The notes below the pieces were generated by a model. The model was given only the letters and a program-made list of their open reading frames with translations, made no database searches and was not told the DNA's origin. Below are positions 1 to 10,015 of a DNA stretch of 64,000 nt, piece by piece. The DNA is taken from positions 62,001 through 126,000 of the forward strand of contig NNSG01000002.1 in assembly GCA_002256485.1 (NCBI GenBank). The letters are read 5' to 3'. The position numbers were made by a program, and so were the translations under genes. The stretch's first letter is position 1; the number at the start of each line of letters is the position of its first letter. Origin of the DNA: Fidelibacterota bacterium 408169. GTDB taxonomy: Bacteria; Fidelibacterota; Marinisomatia; Marinisomatales; TCS55.

Positions 1-1159
1 TAAACAATGCCCAGTTTTGTCCATCATTTGTTTTCCAAAGCCCATTTGCAGATGCGGCAAACACCAGTGAATCCTTTGCATACACATTGTACACTCGCTC
101 ACCGATCAAAGTTGTGTGCCATGTACCACCATCATTCAATGTATAGCTCACACCACGCTGCTCAGTCGGATCATCTGCATTCATGGTTGCCGCCCATATA
201 ATTCGCTGTCCATTCCAGTTTTGCTTGGCGATACTAACCACGAAATTTCCAGATAAGTTTTCAAATGGATAAGCATAATGTTGCCAATCGATACAACCTT
301 GACTCCCAATAATTCCCCGATTGATACCATTTGCTGTCCCCACCCAAACTGTATCATTATATGTTAAAACTGAAAATGCTTTATGATTATGATTTCCTCC
401 ATCAATTGGATCTCGAGGATTCATATAAAAGTTCATAAGAATTTTTTTACCATCCACCATTTCATAAGATGAATCTGCGCATGTGATAAGAGTAAGTTTG
501 TCATCTTCCGGGGTTGGAACTCGCTCCCAACTGCCATCTGAAATTTTATACCGTCTTAAACCGCCGGCCCAACTGGTAATCCATACAAACCCACTGCCGA
601 TTGATGCGTCATATGTAATATTATATTCCTCAGCTGTTATAGGCAATCCTTGGACAAATCCAATGCCACCCCATGGAAATGTTTCTGCATCCGCAAAATC
701 TATAGGCTGGCTATAATATGTCCATACCGGAAATTCAGTTGTAGTATTTGCTGTATAAACAACGCCTCTGCCAATGGGAAAATCATTTTCACTTCCGGCA
801 AAAGCTGCAAAAACAGTATCACCACTAACAGCAATTGCAGATACGCCGCCTTCAGGAAAAAATCCGCCTGTACTTGAACCATTCGTCAGTTCTGAACTTG
901 TAAAGAATGTTTCTACTTTTAGTGAATCTTTTACCCTAGAAAGACCTCTCCCGGTTCCTAACCATACCCAGCTACTGTCACCTTGTAGGCGAATTTCTGA
1001 TACAACATTGCTCAATAAACCCGGTTGTGATGTGTCCGTCGCAGTTGTTGTTTTAAAATTGGCAATATTGTTCGGTAATTTAAACGAAACAGGTGATGTA
1101 ACTTGGGCAATCAAAAACGATAATAGAAAAATAATGCTAAATAGAAATCGTTTAATCAT
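1..1159 (-). CDS. Exported beta-propeller protein, partial (3' end outside window)
   Basis: The frame is open from an ATG at 1159 to the window edge (386 codons, no stop), so the C-terminus is missing. Residues 1-18 are a signal peptide (MIKRFLFSIIFLLSFLIA) with predicted cleavage before Gln19. The mature part carries propeller-blade signatures of the two-component-regulator-propeller or BNR type: WVWLGTGRGLSRV near residue 55, then VWITSWAGGLRRY, VWVGTANGINRG and GLWKTNDGQNWALF near the edge. Such blades usually form a ligand- or surface-binding beta-propeller. The start overlaps the stop of the upstream lipoprotein gene by 4 bp (ATGA), so it is the last visible gene of the sprA operon. With a type IX translocon gene in the same operon it could be a secreted surface protein, but a C-terminal sorting domain, if any, lies off the window. 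Function unknown. Confidence 0.8.
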   Translation of the reverse strand, partial: MIKRFLFSIIFLLSFLIAQVTSPVSFKLPNNIANFKTTTATDTSQPGLLSNVVSEIRLQGDSSWVWLGTGRGLSRVKDSLKVETFFTSSELTNGSSTGGFFPEGGVSAIAVSGDTVFAAFAGSENDFPIGRGVVYTANTTTEFPVWTYYSQPIDFADAETFPWGGIGFVQGLPITAEEYNITYDASIGSGFVWITSWAGGLRRYKISDGSWERVPTPEDDKLTLITCADSSYEMVDGKKILMNFYMNPRDPIDGGNHNHKAFSVLTYNDTVWVGTANGINRGIIGSQGCIDWQHYAYPFENLSGNFVVSIAKQNWNGQRIIWAATMNADDPTEQRGVSYTLNDGGTWHTTLIGERVYNVYAKDSLVFAASANGLWKTNDGQNWALF

Positions 1160-1983
1160 TCTACAACCAGTGTTGTTATAAATGGCTCAGATAAAATTCC
1201 TGAATAATCCCGGGCATAAAAATAAGATGTATATGTTCCCAATGGATTATTTGAATCAATAATAATATACCGGGAAAATTTTCCATCATACGCTTCTTCA
1301 TCCCAAAGATACATTGAAAAATCTTGAACACCATCATCATATAAAGAAATGGGACTTCCACTGGAATAAGTACCATCCGGTTTCTGAAACATTAGATAAC
1401 ACGTTTGTACATCTTCATGGCCATCCGGATCAGAAACTGTAACGACAAGATTCCCCACTGCAACACTATCCGCTCCGGGTCTGCGCATGGTATCCGGCAT
1501 ACTGACCGACAATATTTTCGGCCCCTGATTTCCTGTTTCAAAGATGAGCATACTGCCCTTGAGAGTGGAACCATATTGAGCGAGAAACTTGATATAAACA
1601 TTTCCCGTATCTGTTGGCTCTAAAACATAAGATACATTATTCGTATCATTGCTGACATTGATAGAATAAATATCATCATAAGGAATAATATCACCTGAAT
1701 AACCAATATCATTCAACACGAGTGTGTCAGCTTTTTGAGTTGAATCAAATCCAAAATATAGTGCATTCACCGCTTGAAGTTGAGCCCCAAGGAAAGATGA
1801 CTCAACTCGAACGCTGAAAAAAAGCTTATTCAAGCCTTGATGATAATTGAACTGCAAATTCTGTAAAGAAGCAATTTCTTCATCGGTGGCATCGCCGCCG
1901 GGGCAGCCCATGTTAAATAAAAGCAGCCCGGAAAGCAGCCAAAAGGTTTTATGCATAGAAAAAAAGTAATGCAGTTTCATCAT
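1156..1983 (-). CDS. Predicted lipoprotein of unknown function
   Basis: 275 residues. The N-terminus has a hydrophobic stretch ending in a lipobox-like FNMGC (Cys near residue 27), so it should be lipid-anchored. A second Met at residue 10 (MHKTFWLL) gives a more usual lipoprotein signal length and may be the true start. The rest is beta-rich. The C-terminal third (DPDGHEDVQTCYLMFQKPDG, then YDDGVQDFS, and LGTYTSYFYARDYSG) resembles the Ig-like or choice-of-anchor domains of exported proteins. It overlaps the upstream M28 gene and the downstream propeller gene by 4 bp each, which points to translational coupling. No enzymatic motif seen. A role as a surface or periplasmic partner of the propeller protein is inference from the operon only. 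Confidence 0.75.
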   Translation of the reverse strand: MMKLHYFFSMHKTFWLLSGLLLFNMGCPGGDATDEEIASLQNLQFNYHQGLNKLFFSVRVESSFLGAQLQAVNALYFGFDSTQKADTLVLNDIGYSGDIIPYDDIYSINVSNDTNNVSYVLEPTDTGNVYIKFLAQYGSTLKGSMLIFETGNQGPKILSVSMPDTMRRPGADSVAVGNLVVTVSDPDGHEDVQTCYLMFQKPDGTYSSGSPISLYDDGVQDFSMYLWDEEAYDGKFSRYIIIDSNNPLGTYTSYFYARDYSGILSEPFITTLVVE

Positions 1984-2915
1984 TCAGTTCTATAAATATG
2001 ATGAGTTAATAAAGTTCCCACTTGTTCCAGGCTGGCGGGTGAACATTTATCCGGAGTATCCTCTTGAGTATGCCAATAATTATCAAATTTATTTGGATAA
2101 TCAAAATCTATAATGTCAATTGCAGGAATTTCTGCAAATTCCCAAAGAGGTACATGATCATCAAAAATTGTATATCCAAGGGATTGGTCAAACGCCGGTA
2201 AATTTAATTTATTGGCCAGTTTCCATATATCACGTGCTAACCGTGGAGCATGGCGATAAGATAATCTTTCGATGGGTAGATGAAGATATTTATCACCTAC
2301 CATATCAAGAATGATTGCATAGTCCGGTTTGGAAATAGGTAAATTTTTGGCAAAATATTGTGAACCTTGCGCATAGGATCTATTTTCACCGGACATCCCT
2401 AAATCTTCTCCATCGAAGAAAATAATTGTAACACCTGTTTCAGTTGGATTTAATTTTAATATATAAGCTATTTCTAAAAGAACAGCCACACCACTGGCAC
2501 CATCGTTTGCGCCTAAAAGGGGCATATTTTGATTTTCAATTTCTGATTCCTTATCCGACCATGGTCGTGTATCCCAATGCGCTCCGAGTAAAATTTGTTT
2601 TGCAGCATTTGGATTAAATCTAGCAATGATATTTTGCAAATCATAACTGTCCCCACGATACAAATCATTATACCTAAAAGGTTGTGTCCAAACAGTATCT
2701 GCGGTTGCTTTCAATTCCTGCAATAAATAGGTGAGACATTCTTTGTAACCGATAGAACCGGGATTACGTGGTCCAAATGAACATTGTTTTTCTAGATACT
2801 GAAACGCACTTTTACCTGAAAATTTCGGTACTGCATTCCCACAACCGGTATTTATGAGCATAATAAATATGATTAATATTATTTTTAGTATTTTTTTCAT
2901 TTTTCTTTCGCTCAC
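1980..2915 (-). CDS. M28-family glutaminyl-peptide cyclotransferase-like lipoprotein
   Basis: 311 residues. The lipobox INTGC (Cys25) makes it a lipoprotein facing the periplasm. The M28 zinc-hydrolase fold is clear, and the motif set fits bacterial glutaminyl cyclases: LLGAHWDTRPWSDKE (residues 109-123), GANDGASGVAVLLEIA with Asp138, IIFFDGEDLG with Glu170/Asp171, ILDMVGD with Asp204, DDHVPLWEFAEIPAIDII, and WHTQEDT with His282. Asp138, Asp171 (usually Glu) and His282 are the expected zinc ligands. Glutaminyl cyclases turn N-terminal Gln into pyroglutamate, and several exported proteins in this window would start with Gln after signal-peptide cleavage. The drawn start is GTG five bases after sprA; an ATG at residue 6 (2900) is equally plausible. 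An aminopeptidase remains the alternative, but the HWDTRPW motif favours cyclase. Confidence 0.85.
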   Translation of the reverse strand: MSERKMKKILKIILIIFIMLINTGCGNAVPKFSGKSAFQYLEKQCSFGPRNPGSIGYKECLTYLLQELKATADTVWTQPFRYNDLYRGDSYDLQNIIARFNPNAAKQILLGAHWDTRPWSDKESEIENQNMPLLGANDGASGVAVLLEIAYILKLNPTETGVTIIFFDGEDLGMSGENRSYAQGSQYFAKNLPISKPDYAIILDMVGDKYLHLPIERLSYRHAPRLARDIWKLANKLNLPAFDQSLGYTIFDDHVPLWEFAEIPAIDIIDFDYPNKFDNYWHTQEDTPDKCSPASLEQVGTLLTHHIYRTE

Positions 2916-2920
2916 CAGTC

Positions 2921-5900
2921 TTATCCACTAATGGCAATATTTACATCAAACCCGAAATCACGATCAATTTTCTTACCTGTCGTTTTAGAATCTGATTCCC
3001 TGTATTCATAAATGATTCCACCGCTTATTTGGGAACTGAATGAATATGAAATTCTCAATGATGTTTTCCAACCGGAATTAAATGCAGTCTGTCCAAATTC
3101 TGCACCACCATCCTTACTTCCAAGTGATTCACTTTCATTCATATCAAAATTCAACGTAAAGTTTACGGTATTTTGGATATTCCAATCGTCCATATATGGA
3201 AGTGGAATAGTGAATCCTCCACGGTGGCTGTAATTACTGCTTGCAGTCCATGATTTTTCATTACGTACACTTAATCCATTGGATTCGTCCTGAACTGACC
3301 TGGACACATTGTGACGAACATTCATTGAAATTCCTTTTTTCAAGTTCATGTTCAAACCGATTAAAGGTGAAAAGCTGATGTTTTTTCTCGCTGATCGCTG
3401 GTTTTCAGTGTAATCATCAATAAATTGAGTTAAATCAAATAAGGGCATTCCCGGACCATCAAAATTCTCAAATTGCCACGAGCGGGCTTCCTTTCCATTT
3501 ACGGCATGTTCCATACTGGCTGAACGTGCAATTCTATTAATGAGTGGCCATTTTTCCACTCCGGTCCAACGTAGACTCCAACCAAAAAATGGAATTCCAT
3601 TTTCCAGTTTTTCTCCCCAAAACAAATAATCTCGAGACATGGTCCGTTGTTCAATATTGGATGCCCCTATGGTTGTGGAAATATTCTGTGCATAATTCAT
3701 TGACGTGGATATATTCCGAGTAAAATTCACACCAGAACGTATAGAAAAATCACGCTTGTGATCCCAAGCCCCCTGATCAGATCCAACATCAGCAGCATGA
3801 TTTAAACCATGTTCAGGCAACCATCCGAATTTGTAACCGGTAGGTACGGTTCCCTGCACACCTCGACCAGTTCGGTTGAGATTTTCTGTGTATGAAAAAC
3901 TAATTGGGTTTAATTTTTTTACCATTCCGTGCATTGCAGTTAAAATTGCATTTTCTTTTTGTTCTGGTTTAGCTTCTTTAACCTCTTCATCTTTAGTTCG
4001 CCCCCTACGCCTAGTGCTGCCTGGGCGTTTCTTCGCTTTTGAAGGCGGTTTATAGAACATTTCAAAAAATTGCGATGGTAAAATATTAAAGCTAGATGAA
4101 AATCGTAATTGGGTTCCTATTGTTGCCCCATCGATGGAACTGGCTCGCGGCTTATTCCAGCGGAAAGCAGCGGTATGGTTAAAATTAGGCTTGAGCCATG
4201 TAAAAAATTGTGGATTAAATGACGTTGTCAGATTTTCAGTAATGTTTTCCACGACACCCGGGTCTAAGTCTCGAATAGCCATCCAGGCATATCCACGAAA
4301 ATCTCTAAGGTCACTGCTGACAGATCGCTTGTATTTGGTTTTCAGCTTATCTGTCAAACTGTAGTCCAATGAAAATGAACGGCTTAAACCAAAAGAATAT
4401 GTATCTGTTCGGCTGCCGATTCGCTTTGTTGTTTGTGATAAAGCTTCACTTATATTTAAACTGGTATTGAAGGCAGAAGGAGAATAATACAGATTCATTT
4501 CTCCCAATTTTTCACCCAGCCAGGGGACATCTTTAAGCCACTTAAATGGTGTAATATAATTATCCCTGCTGAATGGATAGGAATAGCTAACCTTTCCTGA
4601 ATATTTTTCATTCAACACCTCTTTATTAAGCGAATTAGAAGATGTGGACTGGGAAGCTGAAAAACTGGGTTTAATTTTATCGAGTGTTGCTTTAATAAAC
4701 CTATTATCTGATTTACTTGATTTTGTTAGGGACGTACTGAAAGAAATTTCTTGTTTCTTGCTCATAATAGAATCTGGGACATTTTCCTGATCTACCAATA
4801 TATCTGAATCGGGGAAGTATTTTGGTCTATTCTCTGATTGTGCAAAAGTTGTGTTTAAGGGAATACTTATACCCCACTTCTTGGGGAGTAATTTGTGCAG
4901 TTGAATATTTGTACTGACTCTGAAATTTTCTGTATTTGTATTACTACCTAACCGTTGTTGTAAAACATGGAAATCAGCATCTTTTCTGCTATAGGAAAAA
5001 GTAGACGATGCAATATCCGCCAAATTGAATTTGGATTGTATGCGCATTGCCACACCACGTTCTTTTTTCACGCCGCTTAGGCGCAATTCATCTAGCCAAA
5101 CTTCTCCTGAAATAGATTCACTCGCCTGATTATTGATTCCCACTATAAAAAATTGAATACTGGAAAGCGATGGTTTTCCCCTAATATGAATCTGTTTACC
5201 AGTTTCAATTCCATTTTCATCCGTAAATGTATAATACCTTTCATTATCTATTACTTCATATATATCTGTTTCATTGAATTTCTTAACACTTGATGAATCC
5301 TGCAGTTTCAGTTTAGTAAGCCAATCCAAATCTATTTCAACAGAATTTCTACCACGTGTTTCATCCCATCCACTGTAAACAGGCTGGACAAATTCGTAAT
5401 AATTATCTCCCTGACCGAACCGCAGAAACAGTTCCACACTGGTTTCTTCTTTACCGATCCATTGATTGGTTGTTTCTCCATAAACATACATTTTTAATTT
5501 ATCATAGGTTAAATAATTCACACCGGATATCTTCATCAAACTTTTCATGGCAGCACCACTGTAATTCATAGGAAGATCCGTGAACTTCATCACCAGAGAT
5601 TGTTCCTTGGAACGAATATCGTTCAGCCTGTCATATTCCCCTTTTACTCCTTCAGGTGGAACATAATTATCATTGTCTTCTGTATTAATAACGGCAATTG
5701 AAAAAATACTGTCAGCATTTTCTTTGGTAAATGTATTGGATGAATCCGGTGCAATGCCCATTTCCTGCCATTCATTTCCAACCAATTCTATTTTTGCAAC
5801 ACTTATGTTAACATTTCCTGTATCAGACACGACCAGTCGCATATGGCGAATATCCGTCCATTCCGTGCTCATGCTGGAATCTATTCGGCTGAAATGGTTT

Positions 5901-8900
5901 AATGGAATTCGGTATAATTTCCAACCGGTATAATTTCCATCGGATTTTTTTGTGCGGCCTGCCAAATAAGTTGTATCCGTTAAGAAAAAGGATTTTGTGA
6001 AATATTTATTTACACTTAATAATTCAAACGAACGATCTAAGCTTTCAGAATCAGGATATTTCCCTGCATCAAGGCCATTACCCTCTGTTCCATTAATTTT
6101 TGAAAAATCTGAACTCCCTTCTTTATAGGTCCAATTGTCATTATTAGGATCATCCAAGTTTCGATCCAGCCCTGTATATACTTGATCTTCCCAGAGTGGA
6201 TTGTCTACAACATCTGCATACAAAGTATCTAAACAGCCTCCCCAGCCATCTTCGTAATCATCCGAACAGCCATCCAAACCAATATCTTCATGATCTTGAA
6301 GTATTCCATCACCGCTCATACCGGCTACTTTTTCATCTTCAGTATCCAATAGTCCATCACCATCACGATCCTCACTAATTCGGCCCAAGTCAATGGTCAA
6401 TTCTCCATTTTCGCCATATAACCAGATTTCAAAAAATTTGGTTTGGGTCTGATCATAATCACCTGAATATAATGGTGATGTTACTCCAGCCCATAAAGAA
6501 TCTTGCTCCATTCCGCTTTGTAAATCCCGGGGTCTGTAATTTAATCTTAATATATCTGTTGTTTCGTTTTGGGCGCGTATAGATGTGGATTGGTTTGGCC
6601 AAATATCTTTCGTTCGAACTTGAACGTAAGGATTGTACCAAACAAGTTTGGCTCGATTATTCAGATTCAGTACTTCTTCATTTTCTGAAGCCACCGGAGC
6701 AGACGATTCTTTCCAGTACCGTCGTTGGATCGGAATAGATGTTGTACGTTTTGATCCTTCAAAATCATCAATAAATGCTACACCATTTGGATCGCCTGTA
6801 GCGGTATTATTGATCGGGTTTGGATTGGGTAAAACCTGAGCAATTTCTCCCTCAATAGAAAATGCAGACACCTTTTCTGTTTCAATGATGGGTAATCGAT
6901 CCAATGCCCGTGTTAAACCATCAAACTCAAGTTGATACCGACCATTCATATCCCAGATAAAATTTCGCATAGGCTCATATCCAACTTCAATTTTTTCATT
7001 CATAATCGTCTGGTTATAATATAATGCTGTAGCACCAACAAATGATTTTTCACCCAAATCCATTTGAGCGCGTGTTCCTACAATTGTTTTCTTATCAAAA
7101 GATACCAATTCATGTTTATCATATAAAATTTTTAGGTTTGCTTCCGGGCCGGATTCAACGTTCATAATCAGCGTTCCGCTGAAATAATCTATTTGATAAT
7201 CTTGACCGCGTTTGAGTTCTACATTATCCAAAAATACCTGTTCACTACCTTCAACTATCATAAATCCAAGATTGATTGTGGAACTTGGGTTTGTGTATTT
7301 AACTTCAATTTCCCAATGCTTATCCCGGGTAATCTCACTGGTAATAGTAGATGTATACATACTTCCTTCTCCCAGTAAGCCTTTTAGAGCTGAATTCGTA
7401 TTACCTCCTTCCAGTGAATCATTGGCAAACGGATGAAATGCAGGAAAAAACAATTCACCTGTTTGCAGGCTAACAATATTGGGGTTGTACATATCAATAA
7501 TTTCATCATTTACCGGTTCATTCGATGTATCTACACTATCCAAACCAAATTGGGTTAAATACTCAACTCCAGTGGGATCATAATTTTTAACAGGTTGTAA
7601 GTATGTATTCCAGATTGTTACACCAAACCCCTCTTCGTTAATCTTTGTGGCGCCCAAGTAATACACATTTTTAAACATGAGATCCCATAAGTCATGGGAT
7701 GGCGTCAGGCTTTTTGGTTTAATCATTTGTAATGTAAGCATGGTATCACTTTCCGAAATACCATGACCAACAGCCAAAACGGTATCGAGTATAGTTTGGC
7801 GATCATTATCTAATTCAACGATATAGTAGTGACAAGCAATAACATTATCCGCAGAACGATTATTTAATCGAATAAATCCCAGATCCCTACTGATGGAATA
7901 ATCCGGCCCTTCCTCCAGTCGCTTGAAATTGACATTATTGTGATCATCATCTGAAGGATTGTTAATATCCACCATAGCAGAACCAGGTTCTGTTGTTGGA
8001 TCTGAAGCACTATCCATACGGTATAATTCAAAATTACGAATCGCGTAGCGCCCAATGCGGTGAAGTCCGCCTACCAGTGGATAAAACGGTGGAATATATT
8101 GGATATTCTTGGATTGACCCAGATACTCCGTTGGCTGATTTTGGGCGCCGTTGCGATAAAATGTGTTAATAAAGAAATATTGATTTTTTATATAATCGTA
8201 ATCATTGATACGCATTGATTGTGCTTCATTTGTTCCTTTGTATTCTTGTTGTTCCTTCCTAGTTTTTTCAATTGAAGCAATCGTCGTTATATCTATGGGA
8301 CCCAGTTTTGAAACTGCTTTCATGCCAAACAGCCCTTTATTCTGTCCAGAAAATGTTACGTATTGCGTTGCCGGCAAGGAAAGTGAAATATTCCCCGCAT
8401 CGATCTTTTGAATAATATCATCCTCTGCTCCTTCATAAGAAATACGAATATTATTTTCCCAGTCAAAATCCCGTTCAGAGTCATTATCCATAAGTACTGT
8501 AATGCGATCGCCGATTTTTCCTTCCACATTCAAATTTTGTTTTTGATCAAATTCAAGATGGGTATTCTGGGATTCGGTCAAACTTGAGCGTATTAATTCC
8601 TGATCCTGGAACACCATTTTACCCGAAATATTTATATTTCCCCTTACCCTCAATGAAGCAGTCCCCAAGGCACCCATATCAACTATGTCAAACGTAATTC
8701 CTTTTCCGCCTCGTCGGGTTTCTTCAGTCATACCTTCACCACCCAACGATACCTTTTCAGAAAATAACAACCGGCGCTTGACATTCATCATGTGCTCAAA
8801 ATACCAATCTACCGGTGCAGTGAACGGTACACGTAATATTTCATCATCGATATATTCTGTAAATGTGATGTGTGTCCAATCACGATCTATATGAATTTCA

Positions 8901-9130
8901 ATATCACGATCTCCAAAATCAGCATTAATCCAACCTAAGGGAACTAATAATGTATCGGACAAAAGACTTAATGGTTTAGGCAAATTAGGAAGAGCAGGTG
9001 CGATATAATCGGATGAAGGAATAAAATTATCTTGGAAATATTGGGCGGACGAATCCGGTTGACCATCCTGGGCAAAGATTGCCGAGAAAGCCATAAAAAG
9101 TACTAATATGACCGCATGCCCTTTATTCAA
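2921..9130 (-). CDS. sprA: SprA/Sov-type giant outer-membrane translocon protein (type IX secretion)
   Basis: 2069 residues, in the size range of Flavobacterium SprA, the very large outer-membrane barrel through which type IX cargo passes. The start is TTG, chosen because AGGAG lies six bases upstream; the signal peptide is residues 1-20, cleaved before Gln21. Family signatures: a motif near residues 200-250 (EGKIGDRITVLMDND, then ISYEGAEDDIIQKIDAGNIS), FSGQNKGLFGMKAVSKLGP, and FIDDFEGSKRTTSIPIQRRY near 785-805. The C-terminal half is alternating, Asn/Ser-rich beta-barrel sequence. Unusual is an Asp-rich stretch at about 913-960 (DRDGDGLLDTEDE) that looks like a thrombospondin-3 or EF-hand-like calcium site. 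It leads an operon with the cyclase lipoprotein, a lipoprotein and a propeller protein. Other T9SS core genes are not in the window. Confidence 0.92.
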   Translation of the reverse strand: MNKGHAVILVLFMAFSAIFAQDGQPDSSAQYFQDNFIPSSDYIAPALPNLPKPLSLLSDTLLVPLGWINADFGDRDIEIHIDRDWTHITFTEYIDDEILRVPFTAPVDWYFEHMMNVKRRLLFSEKVSLGGEGMTEETRRGGKGITFDIVDMGALGTASLRVRGNINISGKMVFQDQELIRSSLTESQNTHLEFDQKQNLNVEGKIGDRITVLMDNDSERDFDWENNIRISYEGAEDDIIQKIDAGNISLSLPATQYVTFSGQNKGLFGMKAVSKLGPIDITTIASIEKTRKEQQEYKGTNEAQSMRINDYDYIKNQYFFINTFYRNGAQNQPTEYLGQSKNIQYIPPFYPLVGGLHRIGRYAIRNFELYRMDSASDPTTEPGSAMVDINNPSDDDHNNVNFKRLEEGPDYSISRDLGFIRLNNRSADNVIACHYYIVELDNDRQTILDTVLAVGHGISESDTMLTLQMIKPKSLTPSHDLWDLMFKNVYYLGATKINEEGFGVTIWNTYLQPVKNYDPTGVEYLTQFGLDSVDTSNEPVNDEIIDMYNPNIVSLQTGELFFPAFHPFANDSLEGGNTNSALKGLLGEGSMYTSTITSEITRDKHWEIEVKYTNPSSTINLGFMIVEGSEQVFLDNVELKRGQDYQIDYFSGTLIMNVESGPEANLKILYDKHELVSFDKKTIVGTRAQMDLGEKSFVGATALYYNQTIMNEKIEVGYEPMRNFIWDMNGRYQLEFDGLTRALDRLPIIETEKVSAFSIEGEIAQVLPNPNPINNTATGDPNGVAFIDDFEGSKRTTSIPIQRRYWKESSAPVASENEEVLNLNNRAKLVWYNPYVQVRTKDIWPNQSTSIRAQNETTDILRLNYRPRDLQSGMEQDSLWAGVTSPLYSGDYDQTQTKFFEIWLYGENGELTIDLGRISEDRDGDGLLDTEDEKVAGMSGDGILQDHEDIGLDGCSDDYEDGWGGCLDTLYADVVDNPLWEDQVYTGLDRNLDDPNNDNWTYKEGSSDFSKINGTEGNGLDAGKYPDSESLDRSFELLSVNKYFTKSFFLTDTTYLAGRTKKSDGNYTGWKLYRIPLNHFSRIDSSMSTEWTDIRHMRLVVSDTGNVNISVAKIELVGNEWQEMGIAPDSSNTFTKENADSIFSIAVINTEDNDNYVPPEGVKGEYDRLNDIRSKEQSLVMKFTDLPMNYSGAAMKSLMKISGVNYLTYDKLKMYVYGETTNQWIGKEETSVELFLRFGQGDNYYEFVQPVYSGWDETRGRNSVEIDLDWLTKLKLQDSSSVKKFNETDIYEVIDNERYYTFTDENGIETGKQIHIRGKPSLSSIQFFIVGINNQASESISGEVWLDELRLSGVKKERGVAMRIQSKFNLADIASSTFSYSRKDADFHVLQQRLGSNTNTENFRVSTNIQLHKLLPKKWGISIPLNTTFAQSENRPKYFPDSDILVDQENVPDSIMSKKQEISFSTSLTKSSKSDNRFIKATLDKIKPSFSASQSTSSNSLNKEVLNEKYSGKVSYSYPFSRDNYITPFKWLKDVPWLGEKLGEMNLYYSPSAFNTSLNISEALSQTTKRIGSRTDTYSFGLSRSFSLDYSLTDKLKTKYKRSVSSDLRDFRGYAWMAIRDLDPGVVENITENLTTSFNPQFFTWLKPNFNHTAAFRWNKPRASSIDGATIGTQLRFSSSFNILPSQFFEMFYKPPSKAKKRPGSTRRRGRTKDEEVKEAKPEQKENAILTAMHGMVKKLNPISFSYTENLNRTGRGVQGTVPTGYKFGWLPEHGLNHAADVGSDQGAWDHKRDFSIRSGVNFTRNISTSMNYAQNISTTIGASNIEQRTMSRDYLFWGEKLENGIPFFGWSLRWTGVEKWPLINRIARSASMEHAVNGKEARSWQFENFDGPGMPLFDLTQFIDDYTENQRSARKNISFSPLIGLNMNLKKGISMNVRHNVSRSVQDESNGLSVRNEKSWTASSNYSHRGGFTIPLPYMDDWNIQNTVNFTLNFDMNESESLGSKDGGAEFGQTAFNSGWKTSLRISYSFSSQISGGIIYEYRESDSKTTGKKIDRDFGFDVNIAISG

Positions 9131-9211
9131 AGGGAACTCCTATGATAGATATTTTCGGTGTTTTAAAGCCCCGGTTTATTGGGGTCAATCCGATAGCGGT
9201 AGGTCTATAGG

Positions 9212-9820
9212 TTATTCTCCTGTTGGTTTATTCGCTCTCCAGTGAGCGGATAAAAGTTTACAAAGTTTTTGTAACGCAAGTCCACGATGGCTTATTTTAT
9301 TCTTTTCTTCTGCAGAAAGTTCCGCGAATGTACGTTTCAATTCTGGAATATAAAATACCGGATCATATCCAAAACCATTGGCGCCTTTCGGTTCTTTTGT
9401 AATCAATCCGTCTATTTTACCCTCGGCAATTAATTCATCTTTACCATCTACAAAGACTGTGACAGTTCGAAATTGAGCATTTCTATCAACTTTAATTTTC
9501 ATTTCAGTGAGTAATTTATTTATGTTGTCCTCAAATGATGCATTTTCTCCTGCATAACGAGCTGAATACACACCTGGTGCTCCATTTAATGTCTCGACCT
9601 CTAAACCAGTGTCGTCACCAATAGCTGGAATCCCGGTTAATCGGTTCACAGTTCGTGCTTTGATCAATGCATTCTCTTTCATTGTTTCTCCTGTTTCAGG
9701 AATATCTTCGATATTTGGAAATTGCTCTAAAGTTAAAATATCGATAGCGAGATCTTTCAATACATCTCTCATTTCTTCCATTTTATGGAGATTGTGAGTT
9801 GCTAATATAATTTTCTTCAT
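9212..9820 (-). CDS. rdgB: Non-canonical purine NTP pyrophosphatase (RdgB/HAM1)
   Basis: This 202-residue cytoplasmic enzyme hydrolyses dITP, ITP and XTP to the monophosphates, keeping deaminated purines out of DNA and RNA. Family motifs are present: ATHNLHKMEEM at the N-terminus (S/TxNxxK phosphate-binding motif), IGDDTGLEVETLNGAPGVYS, GFGYDPVF and KISHRGLALQKL at the C-terminus. I start it at the internal ATG at 9820 (MKKIILATHN), where the family begins. The frame stays open 24 codons further upstream, but that extension has no family similarity. It lies 80 bp upstream of sprA on the same strand, so it may share its transcript. Confidence 0.95.
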   Translation of the reverse strand: MKKIILATHNLHKMEEMRDVLKDLAIDILTLEQFPNIEDIPETGETMKENALIKARTVNRLTGIPAIGDDTGLEVETLNGAPGVYSARYAGENASFEDNINKLLTEMKIKVDRNAQFRTVTVFVDGKDELIAEGKIDGLITKEPKGANGFGYDPVFYIPELKRTFAELSAEEKNKISHRGLALQKLCKLLSAHWRANKPTGE

Positions 9821-9942
9821 AAAAAGTCGGGGAAAATAGAATGATGACTCCAATACAGCAAGAACTAAAAATGGGTGAGTTTGGGTTTGCAAAAGGATAT
9901 AATCGCCGTTAATTTCAGCGGCTTTTTTATGGTGGTAATTGT

Positions 9943-10015
<73 letters not shown>

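Noticed and set aside
9821-9892. Upstream extension of rdgB
   Set aside because: The 24 extra codons precede the family's normal N-terminus (MKKIILATHN) and show no similarity.
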